This document shows, in pieces, positions 16,877-24,813 of a DNA stretch of 64,000 nucleotides. A program made the position numbers and the translations under genes. The stretch comes from Mesorhizobium waimense (GTDB lineage Bacteria; Pseudomonadota; Alphaproteobacteria; Rhizobiales; Rhizobiaceae): assembly GCF_003601975.1 (NCBI RefSeq), contig NZ_QZWZ01000005.1, positions 1-64,000 on the forward strand. The letters run 5' to 3'. The notes under the pieces were generated by a model. The model saw only the letters and a list, made by a program, of their open reading frames with translations, had not been told where the DNA came from and made no database searches. The first letter of the stretch is position 1, and each line of letters begins with the position of its first letter.

Positions 16877-17857
16877 TTGGATATACTGGGATGGGGCAGT
16901 TTTCCTATGAGCAAAATTTCAGAGACCTCTCCAAGGGATCTTGGAGGAGATGAGGACACGCTAAGTGGATCGGGGCCCCCCGGTTCCGCGCAAGCCGTGA
17001 CGTACGCAACCCAGTCTCCCCGTTCGCATCGTCAACCTTCAGCCAGGCCCGCAATCGCGGCCGATATCGCGCTGCAGGAAACCGTTGCTTTCCAGGAGAG
17101 CCTTCTCGCTCTTCCAACCGTGCAGCTTGGTGGGTTGCCGATCACGGTGATCGACCGGCCAAATGCCGCGCGCTTGATGATCGCGGCGGCACGGGGGCAC
17201 ACCCGCAGCAGCCGTCCCTATTATTTCACCTCTGCCAATGGCGACGTCATCGCCCAGGCTCGCGCGAATGTGGACGTGGCCGTGCTCTTCCGCGAAGCCG
17301 ACCAGATCTTCGCCGATGGCCAGCCGCTTGTCTTCGCCTCACGTTTGCTGTGCAGAACGCATCTGCCGGAACGGGTAGCCACCACCGACCTCTTTCACGA
17401 CGTGGCCAAGCTTGCCGAACAGGAAGGCACGACCTTCTACCTGCTGGGGTCGACAGAGGCCGAGAACAACAAGGCCGTTGCGAGCGTCAAAGCCAGATAC
17501 CCTGGCCTGCGCATCGCCGGGCATTGCCACGGCTTCCTTGCCGGCCAGGCGCTTGAAAGGAAGCTCGACGAGATCAACGCACTTGCGCCCGACATTTTGT
17601 GGCTGGGCCTCGGTGTTCCGCGCGAGCAGATCTTCGTCCGCGACTTTGCATCGCGACTCCAGAATGTCGGGGTGATCAAGACGTCTGGCGGGCTTTTCGA
17701 CCATATCGCCGGCAAGGTCCGGCGCGCGCCCCTGTGGGTACAGAAGGCCGGATTCGAGTGGCTGTGGCGTGCGCTGATGGAGCCGCGCCGGCTTTTCTGG
17801 CGCTATTTCACCACAAGTCCCCAAGCCATCTACGCCATATTGAGGTATTCCAGATGA
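16877..17857 (+). CDS. WecG/TagA/CpsF-family glycosyltransferase
   Basis: 326 residues. Residues 1-85 are a low-complexity Ser/Pro-rich extension not typical of the family. The catalytic domain (about 90-320) shows FTSANGDVIAQARAN, then IFADGQPLVFASRLL with the conserved Asp, TFYLLGSTEAENNKAVASV, LAPDILWLGLGVPREQIF and VGVIKTSGGLFDHIAGKVRR. The family transfers a ManNAcA- or related sugar to a lipid-linked acceptor on the cytoplasmic face during capsule or exopolysaccharide synthesis. The start is TTG at 16877 with AAGGGGGTAGG directly upstream; an internal ATG at 16907 lacks such a site. An AT-rich promoter-like stretch covers 16780-16855. Its stop overlaps the next start (ATGA). Confidence 0.88.
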   Translation: MDILGWGSFPMSKISETSPRDLGGDEDTLSGSGPPGSAQAVTYATQSPRSHRQPSARPAIAADIALQETVAFQESLLALPTVQLGGLPITVIDRPNAARLMIAAARGHTRSSRPYYFTSANGDVIAQARANVDVAVLFREADQIFADGQPLVFASRLLCRTHLPERVATTDLFHDVAKLAEQEGTTFYLLGSTEAENNKAVASVKARYPGLRIAGHCHGFLAGQALERKLDEINALAPDILWLGLGVPREQIFVRDFASRLQNVGVIKTSGGLFDHIAGKVRRAPLWVQKAGFEWLWRALMEPRRLFWRYFTTSPQAIYAILRYSR

Positions 17858-19080
17858 CAGCCGAGCGTTCCCACCGTCCGCTGCCTGACGGAACCGACAC
17901 GGAGATCGTCATAGTCGGCGGCGGGCTTTCCGGCACTCTGGCGGCAAACGTACTCGGGCGGTCCGGTTATCACGTCACGCTGATCGACCGTCATCAGGTC
18001 TTTCCGCGCGAGTTCCGGGTCGAGAAGATCGCCGGCGACCAGATCGAGAAACTGCGCCGGATCGGTCTTCTGGACGGGCTTTCCGCAGCGGCCGTGGCAT
18101 TCGACGAAATCGTCAACATACGCAAGGGGCGCCTGCTCGACCGCACGCACGCCCGGCACTACGGCATTTTCTACGATGACCTCGTCGCCGCCATGCGGGC
18201 CGAACTGCCCGACACCGTGCGCTTCATCGCTGGTCGCGTGAGCGGACTGGAAGCAGGCCCGGAACGCCAGCGTGTGTCGATCCTCGGACACGGCGACGTG
18301 ACTGCGCGGCTTCTCGTTCTGGCCACCGGCATGGGTGACATTCTGCGCCGCGACCTTGGCATCGAGCGCAAGTTCGTCCACCAGCGGCAGTCGCTGACCT
18401 TCGGCTTCAATCTGCGCCCTGTGGGAGCAAGCGCCTTCCAACATCCCGCCCTCACCTATTACGGCGAACGGGTTTCCGACGGCATCGACTATTTAAACCT
18501 GTTCCCCGCCGCCGAAGTCACCCGCGCCAATCTCTTCGTTTTCCGCGAGCATCGCGACCCGTGGGTCAAGGCCCTACGCGACAATCCCAAACAAACGCTC
18601 ATCGAAACGCTCCCGGGTCTGGTCAAGGCATTCGGCGATTTCGAAGTGATCGACCGGGTCGAGAGCTGGCTCACCGACATCACCGTCGCCGAGAACTGCG
18701 TGCGCGACGGGGCCGTCCTGATCGGCGATGCCTACCAGACATCCTGTCCGGCCGCCGGAACGGGTGTCAGCCGGCTGCTCACCGATGTCGAGCGCCTGTG
18801 CACCGTGCATGTGCCGCAATGGCTGGCCTCACCCGGCATGGCCGCCGCAAAGATTGCGACCTTCTACGCCGATCCGGTAAAGCAGGCGATGGACGAGCAT
18901 GGTCTCCAGCTGGCGCATTTTCGCCGCAGCCTGACCATCGACACCGACCTGCGCTGGCGCGCGCGCCGGCAAATTCACTTCAGCCGCCGCCGCATCATGC
19001 ACGAGATCGACAATCTAAGCCCCGCTTTCGCCGCCAGGCTGCGCAACCTCAGAAAGCCCGCAGTCGAACCCGTGGCGTGA
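17854..19080 (+). CDS. FAD-dependent oxidoreductase / monooxygenase-like protein
   Basis: A 408-residue flavoprotein. IVIVGGGLSGTLAANVLGRS at residues 15-34 is the Rossmann dinucleotide motif, followed by LIDR with the ribose-binding acid. GDAYQTSCPAAGTGVSRLL near residue 290 is the second FAD motif of the p-hydroxybenzoate hydroxylase/geranylgeranyl reductase group. The C-terminus is Arg-rich and helical with no membrane helix. The ATG overlaps the WecG stop by 4 bp, so it is translationally coupled to a glycosyltransferase. Its substrate may be a lipid carrier or a sugar modification of the polysaccharide; nothing in the sequence decides this. Confidence 0.82.
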   Translation: MTAERSHRPLPDGTDTEIVIVGGGLSGTLAANVLGRSGYHVTLIDRHQVFPREFRVEKIAGDQIEKLRRIGLLDGLSAAAVAFDEIVNIRKGRLLDRTHARHYGIFYDDLVAAMRAELPDTVRFIAGRVSGLEAGPERQRVSILGHGDVTARLLVLATGMGDILRRDLGIERKFVHQRQSLTFGFNLRPVGASAFQHPALTYYGERVSDGIDYLNLFPAAEVTRANLFVFREHRDPWVKALRDNPKQTLIETLPGLVKAFGDFEVIDRVESWLTDITVAENCVRDGAVLIGDAYQTSCPAAGTGVSRLLTDVERLCTVHVPQWLASPGMAAAKIATFYADPVKQAMDEHGLQLAHFRRSLTIDTDLRWRARRQIHFSRRRIMHEIDNLSPAFAARLRNLRKPAVEPVA

Positions 19081-19156
19081 TCGCAGACCAATCAGCTAAT
19101 CTGTCGCCCAAACTACGCAGTGGTTTTGGGAGACGCGCCCTGGGCTCGTTCCGACC

Positions 19157-20311
19157 TCAGGGTCCCGCCACCTCGTCGGTGGAGGCTGGCGACGTTACCG
19201 CATGGCCAGGTGCGGCCTTCTTCCCGTGCGAACCGAGCACACGCCGCGCCAGGGCTTTGGCCGCCGGCAATTTCTCGACCGTCAGATGCGCCGCCAGGCC
19301 GAGCGGGCTGCCGGCTAGGAATATCTGCCACATCGGTGATGGCCGGCCGCCAAAGATGCGCTTGTAGGGTTCGTCTCCGATGGTGAAGTCGAGGGAATGG
19401 TCGCCGCGCTCGATACAGTCGCGGGCGATCTGTTCGAACATCAGGCTGCCGATCGACTGCTTCCTGTAGCCAGCCTCGTCGAAGCCGCCGAGAATGACAA
19501 GCAGCGAGCCGCGATGCTCGAGGCCAAGCGCGCCCGCGATTGCCCGATCGTTCATCCAAAAAGTGTAGGTGCGAGCGAAACCGCCGCACCCTTCGGTCGC
19601 CACAGCCAGATAGAAATCGAAATAGGACGGCAGTTGCAGCAGGTCGGCGGGGCCGTTGCTGCCGTCGAAACGCTTGCCGCGATAGACTTTGAGCGCATCG
19701 AAAGTCGTGCGGATGGCGGCGACGTTGTCAGCGCATGCGAAGCGCGCCTCTCCTATTCGGCCAAGCTGCCGGGATTTCTTGTCGAGCTCCTTGCGGTAGG
19801 ACTGGTCGAGCTGGTTCTCGCGCCAGGCGGCAAATGTCGGCTCCAGCTTGCTGGAGTATGCGCTCATGCCCATGCTTTCGCGCTTGTCGATGCCAAGCAG
19901 CCGCTCGATCGCCAATGAGCGGTCCGCCAGCTTGCCGATGCGCAGGAGATCGTAAGGTTTCAGATGCTTTCGGATCGCGGCAACGGCTCGACTGTCTGCC
20001 ACGATGCGCGAGAAGGTCTCCTCGTCGGCGACTGGCGAGACGTAGTCGGAAACGCGCATGTCGGCGAATTCGACCACTTTGAGCAGTGTGTACCGGCGCC
20101 TGACCAGGGGCAAAACCATCGCGAGCTTTCCGCCCGCGCCGTTTCGCACGACGATGACAAGTGGCGTCGCAGCGCCTTGCCGCACGATCCTCTCATAGAG
20201 CTGGCTCAGCCATATGGGATGCTGAAAAGCGGTCGCCGCCGAACTGGCGAAGAGTTCAGCATATTCCTTCGAACGGAAATCGAATGAATCCTCGGCAGTG
20301 ACTTCAAACAT
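19157..20311 (-). CDS. CelD/BcsL-type GNAT acyltransferase
   Basis: A 384-residue cytoplasmic protein with the double-GNAT layout of CelD/BcsL proteins of cellulose and exopolysaccharide loci. The N-terminus has FQHPIWLSQLYERIV and VVRNGAGGKLAMVLPLVRRR. The C-terminal half has RKELDKKSRQLGRIGEARF, the acyl-binding strand FWMNDRAIAGALGLEHRG, and IGSLMFEQIARDCIERGDH followed by LDFTIGDEPYKRIFGG. Such proteins are thought to acylate polysaccharide precursors or regulators, but few have been tested. It is convergent with the FAD gene and divergent from the propeller gene at 20603. Confidence 0.85.
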   Translation of the reverse strand: MFEVTAEDSFDFRSKEYAELFASSAATAFQHPIWLSQLYERIVRQGAATPLVIVVRNGAGGKLAMVLPLVRRRYTLLKVVEFADMRVSDYVSPVADEETFSRIVADSRAVAAIRKHLKPYDLLRIGKLADRSLAIERLLGIDKRESMGMSAYSSKLEPTFAAWRENQLDQSYRKELDKKSRQLGRIGEARFACADNVAAIRTTFDALKVYRGKRFDGSNGPADLLQLPSYFDFYLAVATEGCGGFARTYTFWMNDRAIAGALGLEHRGSLLVILGGFDEAGYRKQSIGSLMFEQIARDCIERGDHSLDFTIGDEPYKRIFGGRPSPMWQIFLAGSPLGLAAHLTVEKLPAAKALARRVLGSHGKKAAPGHAVTSPASTDEVAGP

Positions 20312-20602
20312 GTGATCCGAACCGGCTGGGCCTGATCTATCGACGACGTCTTGCGTTCCGCGTCAAGGCGAATCGCAAGGATTGTTAGAAACTTGGTATA
20401 TGCGAAAGATCGATCCCTGGTTGCAAATCTGTCTTAGAATGTGCCCTCCGTGGCTGGTTCGAGATGGGTCGGTCGACAGTTTATTTTCTCGTGAACCACG
20501 CAGCCGGACTTTGAATGTAACTCCAATGTAAGCTTTTTCGGCCAAATCATTTCTTTTCAAGTGTCTGGAACCCGAGCACCATTACAGTCGGACGGGAATG
20601 AC

Positions 20603-22081
20603 ATGCTGCCGATCGAGGTGATTGTTCCGCAATCGAGCCCCCGCCTGTGGCAGAAGGTCGCCATAGAGCGGCTTCAGGCGGAGGGCCATGATGTGGCTGT
20701 GCGCCATCAGCCCGGAGCAGCAAGCTGGCCGCTGGCGGCAAAAGCCGCCTTTGCTTTTGAACAGCGCCTGTTTCGACGGCGCCGCCCCAACCTTGCCGCC
20801 TCGCTGCATGAGATCGAGGCACGGAGCGGCCACCGGCCAGCCGCGCTAAGGCTCGATCTCGCCGGCAACGCTGCCCCATCGGATGTCCCGACTGTCGGCC
20901 TCCTGTTCGACGGATCCAAATCCGATCTCTCGGCGGCAATCGCGGTCGCAGCCGGAAGACTGCCTTTGATCGAAGCCGTCCTCGACAAGAAGACGGTGGT
21001 GGGCTTGGCACGGCCGATGGTGGACAAGCGGGAATCGGCGGCACTTGGCGCCGAGGACGTGCTTGCCCGCGCCATCACCTTGCTCGTCTCGGTGGTTCGG
21101 GCATTTGCTGAAGGCCGGCTTCTCAAGGATGAACGCATGCCTGAAGCCAGCGGTGGCGGCACGGCGATGCAATTCGTATCTGCCTATCTGGGCTCGGCGC
21201 TGCCGCGGCTCGGCCAAGAGATCATCCGGCGCATAGGCTTCCGCCACGCGCATTGGCGCGTCGGCTACCGCTTTGCCGATGCGCCAGGCGTCGCGAATAC
21301 GGGCGGGCTAGGCAGCGGCTGGTCGGTTCTGCCCGACCCGGGCGACCACTTCTATGCCGATCCGTTCCCGTTCCAATGGCAGGGCCGGTCATTCCTGTTC
21401 GTCGAAGATTATCCCCATGCGACCGGCAAGGCCGTCATCTCCGTCGTTGCCTTTGACGCGGCCGGCGCCCCCGAAGCGCCGCGGGTCGTCCTGGAAGAGC
21501 CGCACCATCTCTCCTATCCGCAGGTGTTCGAGCGCGACGGCGAGATCTGGATGCTTCCCGAGGCGAGCGCCAGCAGCAGGCTCACGCTCTACCGCGCCTT
21601 GGCCTTCCCCCACCGCTGGATCGCCGAGACCGTGTTGGTCGAAGGCGAGATTTCCGACGCGACCCTGCTTGAGCATGGCGGGCTGCTTTGGCTGTTCGCC
21701 ACCGATCGCGATGGCAATGGCAGCACCTCCGACACGCTGGTGGTTTTCTCAGCTCCCGCACTCGCCGGTCCGTGGCAACCCCACCCTATGAACCCTGTCA
21801 TGATCGACCATCGCATGGCTCGTCCAGGTGGCGCTTTCGTTCGCATCGATGGGGGCCGAGTCTTGCTCCCGGTCCAGGACGGAACGCTCGGCTATGGCGG
21901 CGGGCTCGGCCTGTGCGAACTGCTGGAGCTCGACCAGCAGACGGTGCGGCTTTCGGCGCCCCGGCCGATCGACACCGATGGCGACTGGCCCTATCCGAAA
22001 ATCCACACGCTCAATCGCTCGGGCACGTTGGAAGTGATCGACGGCATAGCGGCGGTGCGAAGGCGTTCAGGAAAGAAGTAG
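20603..22081 (+). CDS. GINT1-like beta-propeller protein of a polysaccharide locus
   Basis: A 492-residue protein. Residues about 1-190 look like the N-terminal part of formyltransferase-like/GINT1-linked proteins (PIEVIVPQSSPRLWQKVAIE). Residues about 215-480 form a five-bladed propeller like the N-terminal domain of glucosamine inositolphosphorylceramide transferase: GDHFYADPFPFQWQGRSFLF, PHHLSYPQVFERDGEIWMLPE, and the later GPWQPHPMNPVMIDHRMARPGG and DGDWPYPKIH. Bacterial members occur beside glycosyltransferases and may bind or transfer a sugar; activity is unproven. A GTG at 20561 is also open, but the ATG at 20603 with GGACGGGAA just upstream is preferred. The 3' end overlaps the convergent GT4 gene by 15 bp. 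Confidence 0.75.
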   Translation: MLPIEVIVPQSSPRLWQKVAIERLQAEGHDVAVRHQPGAASWPLAAKAAFAFEQRLFRRRRPNLAASLHEIEARSGHRPAALRLDLAGNAAPSDVPTVGLLFDGSKSDLSAAIAVAAGRLPLIEAVLDKKTVVGLARPMVDKRESAALGAEDVLARAITLLVSVVRAFAEGRLLKDERMPEASGGGTAMQFVSAYLGSALPRLGQEIIRRIGFRHAHWRVGYRFADAPGVANTGGLGSGWSVLPDPGDHFYADPFPFQWQGRSFLFVEDYPHATGKAVISVVAFDAAGAPEAPRVVLEEPHHLSYPQVFERDGEIWMLPEASASSRLTLYRALAFPHRWIAETVLVEGEISDATLLEHGGLLWLFATDRDGNGSTSDTLVVFSAPALAGPWQPHPMNPVMIDHRMARPGGAFVRIDGGRVLLPVQDGTLGYGGGLGLCELLELDQQTVRLSAPRPIDTDGDWPYPKIHTLNRSGTLEVIDGIAAVRRRSGKK

Positions 22082-23161
22082 CGCCTCGTAGCCCGCGCAC
22101 ATCCTGGCCGGCGCGTATTTGTCGCTGAGCCGCCGCCCTGCCGCTGAAAGCCTGGCCATGATTTCCGGCCCGGCCATCAAGTCGGCCAGCCCCTTGGCCA
22201 TGCCGGTGGCACCGTCGTCGACGAAGATCGCTGCGGTCTCGCCATCCTCGGCAGCAAGCACCTCCCGCATGACGGCGAGGTCGTTCGCCACGACAGGCAA
22301 ACCGGAAATTGCCGCTTCGACGCAGGCAAGACCGAAGGTCTCATTCAACGACGGAAACGCGTAGATGTCGCCTGCCGCCAGGAACTCGAAAATACGCGAC
22401 GGGGGAACCTCGCCGACCAGATGCAGCCGGTCCGCCACATCCCGGCTTTTGGCGAAGGCGACAAGCGTGTCCCGCTCCGGCCCGACACCGGCAATCGCGA
22501 CATGGATATCAGGCAGCTGGTCGAGCGCCCCAACCAGCGCGATCTGGTTCTTCGCTTGCGTCAGCCGGCCGGACGAGACGGCGAGCCATGCATTCTGAGG
22601 CAAACCAAAGGAAGCACGCGCCGCCGCCTTGTCGAAGTCTTCAGGCGGTGCGGCAACGCCATGATCAATGCGCCGCAAGCGCCGCCGATAGGCTTGCGGA
22701 TAGTGATTGAATTGCGCTTCCGTCCAGGCCGAGTTGACGACATTCGTCCGATAGAGGCCAATCAAGCCCATCAGCCTGTCGATCTGGGAGAGGACGCCCA
22801 TCACCCCTTTGGTGTGCGGCGAACCGCTCTGGTTGGCGATGATTTTCCTGACGCCCGCCAGGCGGGCGCCGATCGTGCCGAAGATATTGCCGTAGTGCTG
22901 ATAGGTGATGACGGCGTCCGGTCGCGCCTTGCGCAGATAGGTCGTAAGGCCAATGGTTGCCCGGATCTGTCCAGGCAAGCCCCTTGGGCTCTGGGTGAGG
23001 ATGAAATCCGCATAAGGATCGGCGTCGAAGGCGTCCGTCTTGCGATACATGAAAACGGTGCGCACGTCGTGCCCGCGCGCCCGCAAGCCTTCGCCCACCA
23101 TGTCGGAAATGCGTTGCGCGCCCGCGGCCTCCGCCTGGGTCTGTACCTGGACGATCTTCAC
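22067..23161 (-). CDS. GT4-family glycosyltransferase
   Basis: A 364-residue GT-B glycosyltransferase. The N-terminal acceptor domain begins VKIVQVQTQAEAAGAQRISD, and the donor domain follows. AVSSGRLTQAKNQIALVGAL is the nucleotide-sugar loop, and FPSLNETFGLACVEAAISGL is the E-x7-E motif of family GT4. One hexose is probably transferred to the lipid-linked repeat unit on the cytoplasmic membrane face. The start is GTG at 23161, which overlaps the flippase stop as GTGA, so translation is coupled to the upstream flippase gene. No membrane helix is seen. Confidence 0.9.
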   Translation of the reverse strand: MKIVQVQTQAEAAGAQRISDMVGEGLRARGHDVRTVFMYRKTDAFDADPYADFILTQSPRGLPGQIRATIGLTTYLRKARPDAVITYQHYGNIFGTIGARLAGVRKIIANQSGSPHTKGVMGVLSQIDRLMGLIGLYRTNVVNSAWTEAQFNHYPQAYRRRLRRIDHGVAAPPEDFDKAAARASFGLPQNAWLAVSSGRLTQAKNQIALVGALDQLPDIHVAIAGVGPERDTLVAFAKSRDVADRLHLVGEVPPSRIFEFLAAGDIYAFPSLNETFGLACVEAAISGLPVVANDLAVMREVLAAEDGETAAIFVDDGATGMAKGLADLMAGPEIMARLSAAGRRLSDKYAPARMCAGYEALLLS

Positions 23162-24573
23162 GTACGGCCTTTCAGCATCACGCTGGGAACCGGCGCAGCT
23201 CTTGCCATCGTGAAGCCGAAGACCGATGGATTTATGCCTATTCTGCGCCGGGCGATCGACACGGCAATGGCGGTCCAGGCGATGACCGTTCCGGCGATGC
23301 TGACTGCCGCGCCAATGGGGCCAAAGAAATACGTCGTTACCGCCGTCGCGCCGAGCCCCAGTATGTTGACGACAACGAGGACCTTGAACAGCGCATGCTG
23401 CAGCCCGGTCAATTGCAGGAGGATTTCGATCGGGCCGCAAGCCGTGGCAAATGTTGCGCCTATGCCGAAGATGACGAGTGTTGCCCGCATGGTGGGCGTG
23501 TCGTAGGTCGGATTGAACATGGACAGGATAAGGCCGCCGAACATCCAGAACGCCGCCAGCACGCAGAGTGCAATTGCAAAGCTGCCAAGCGCGGCGAGAT
23601 TGGTGATGCGCTGAACATGCGCCCTGTCGCCGCTGTAGAAGGCACTCGAAATCTGCGGCGCGAGCGCCTGATTGATTCCGTTGAGCGCAAGCGCCACGAA
23701 ACGCGTGGTCCGATCGGCGACGAAAATCGCGCCGGCCGCCTCAGGTCCCAGGATCACCGCCACAAGCAGCGTGCTCACCTGGCCGAGCGCCGGCGGCAGC
23801 GAGGTGACGCCCCACAGGCCAAGCGTCACTGTCTTGAATTCCCTCTTTTGCCCCTCCGAAAGTGGGCCGCGCTTGGCGCGCACCGTGTCGCGCACGAGAA
23901 GCAGCGTCTGCGGAACAACCGAAAGGATGAGCAGCAAGGCAGTCAGATAGGTCGCCGCGACTGCGCTCATCTCGATATGCATGAAGTGGCAAGCGGCGAT
24001 GGCGGCAATCGTGCCTGCACGCCAGATGATGTCGCGCGGCAACAGACCGGATATGAGCGCATTCTTGGCGCGGAAAGCGCCGGACGTGAATTCCGACCAG
24101 CCGAGCGCAAACGATAGGACCGCGGCCGCCACGCACAGCGAAAGCCATTCCGGCGTGTCCTTGCCGATGAACGGCAAAAATCCGACCATGAGGATGAGCA
24201 GGCTGGAGCCAACGAGCCCGGCAAGCGCGACGAGAATGGCGCGGGCCATCATGCCATGGGCCGAACTGTGGTCGCCGAGCCCGACATATTGGGGCCAGAA
24301 TCTCAGCACGGTGCTCTGCTGGCCCACCGAGGCGAAGAAGGAAACCAGGCTGGCGCCGGCATAGGTTGCGCTGTAGAGGCCGAACTGCCTTCCGTCCATA
24401 ACCATCGCCACGGCCACGAACATCAGGAAGGACAAGCCGGCGCTGGCGAGCTTGATCACGCCCGCCACGGCGCCGTTCCTGGCGAGCGTCGCGATGGACA
24501 TGCGCATATCGTCGGCTGCAGGACTGGTGCTCACGCCCGATATCGCGCTGCGATTGCTTATATTTTCATCCAA
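23158..24573 (-). CDS. Polysaccharide flippase (Wzx-like, MATE/MOP superfamily)
   Basis: About 471 residues with 12-14 predictable membrane helices across the whole length, for example LASAGLSFLMFVAVAMVMDG, ILVALAGLVGSSLLILMVGF and AAVSIAGTVIAWTAIAVSIA. GRQFGLYSATYAGASLVSFF near the start is typical of Wzx/RfbX proteins, which flip undecaprenyl-linked repeat units to the periplasm. The start is uncertain: TTG at 24573 is chosen because GGGAG lies six bases upstream. A TTG at 24654 would add 27 atypical residues, and an internal ATG (MRMSIATLARNG) would remove about 22. It is first in the minus-strand pair with the GT4 gene. Confidence 0.87.
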   Translation of the reverse strand: MDENISNRSAISGVSTSPAADDMRMSIATLARNGAVAGVIKLASAGLSFLMFVAVAMVMDGRQFGLYSATYAGASLVSFFASVGQQSTVLRFWPQYVGLGDHSSAHGMMARAILVALAGLVGSSLLILMVGFLPFIGKDTPEWLSLCVAAAVLSFALGWSEFTSGAFRAKNALISGLLPRDIIWRAGTIAAIAACHFMHIEMSAVAATYLTALLLILSVVPQTLLLVRDTVRAKRGPLSEGQKREFKTVTLGLWGVTSLPPALGQVSTLLVAVILGPEAAGAIFVADRTTRFVALALNGINQALAPQISSAFYSGDRAHVQRITNLAALGSFAIALCVLAAFWMFGGLILSMFNPTYDTPTMRATLVIFGIGATFATACGPIEILLQLTGLQHALFKVLVVVNILGLGATAVTTYFFGPIGAAVSIAGTVIAWTAIAVSIARRRIGINPSVFGFTMARAAPVPSVMLKGRT

Positions 24574-24689
24574 CGTCGGCTCCCGTGGCGTTCGGCGATG
24601 CCCTACCCCCGCGGCAGGCGAGCCGACGCTGAAACCTGTCCCTAGATAGAGCAAAAGCCTGCGACCGCGCCAGCGCGAACGCTCCGCAT

Positions 24690-24734
24690 GGTTACCGTCA
24701 CCAGTTTGTTAATTTGAGCATCGGGCGCGGTAAC
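24690..24734. promoter_or_regulatory. Inverted repeat between the flippase and GumC-like genes
   Basis: GGTTACCG at 24690-24697 and CGGTAACC at 24728-24734 are exact reverse complements separated by 30 bp, with AT-rich TTTGTTAATTTGAG between them. The repeat lies midway between divergent genes, so it may be a regulator site or a chance palindrome. Confidence 0.35.
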
Positions 24735-24813
24735 CTTAACGGAAGACTAACGATAATTCTGAATACTGGCGGTGTAGAGTAAGGCCGGAAGGCGCGCTCT
24801 GCAGAGGAAAACG

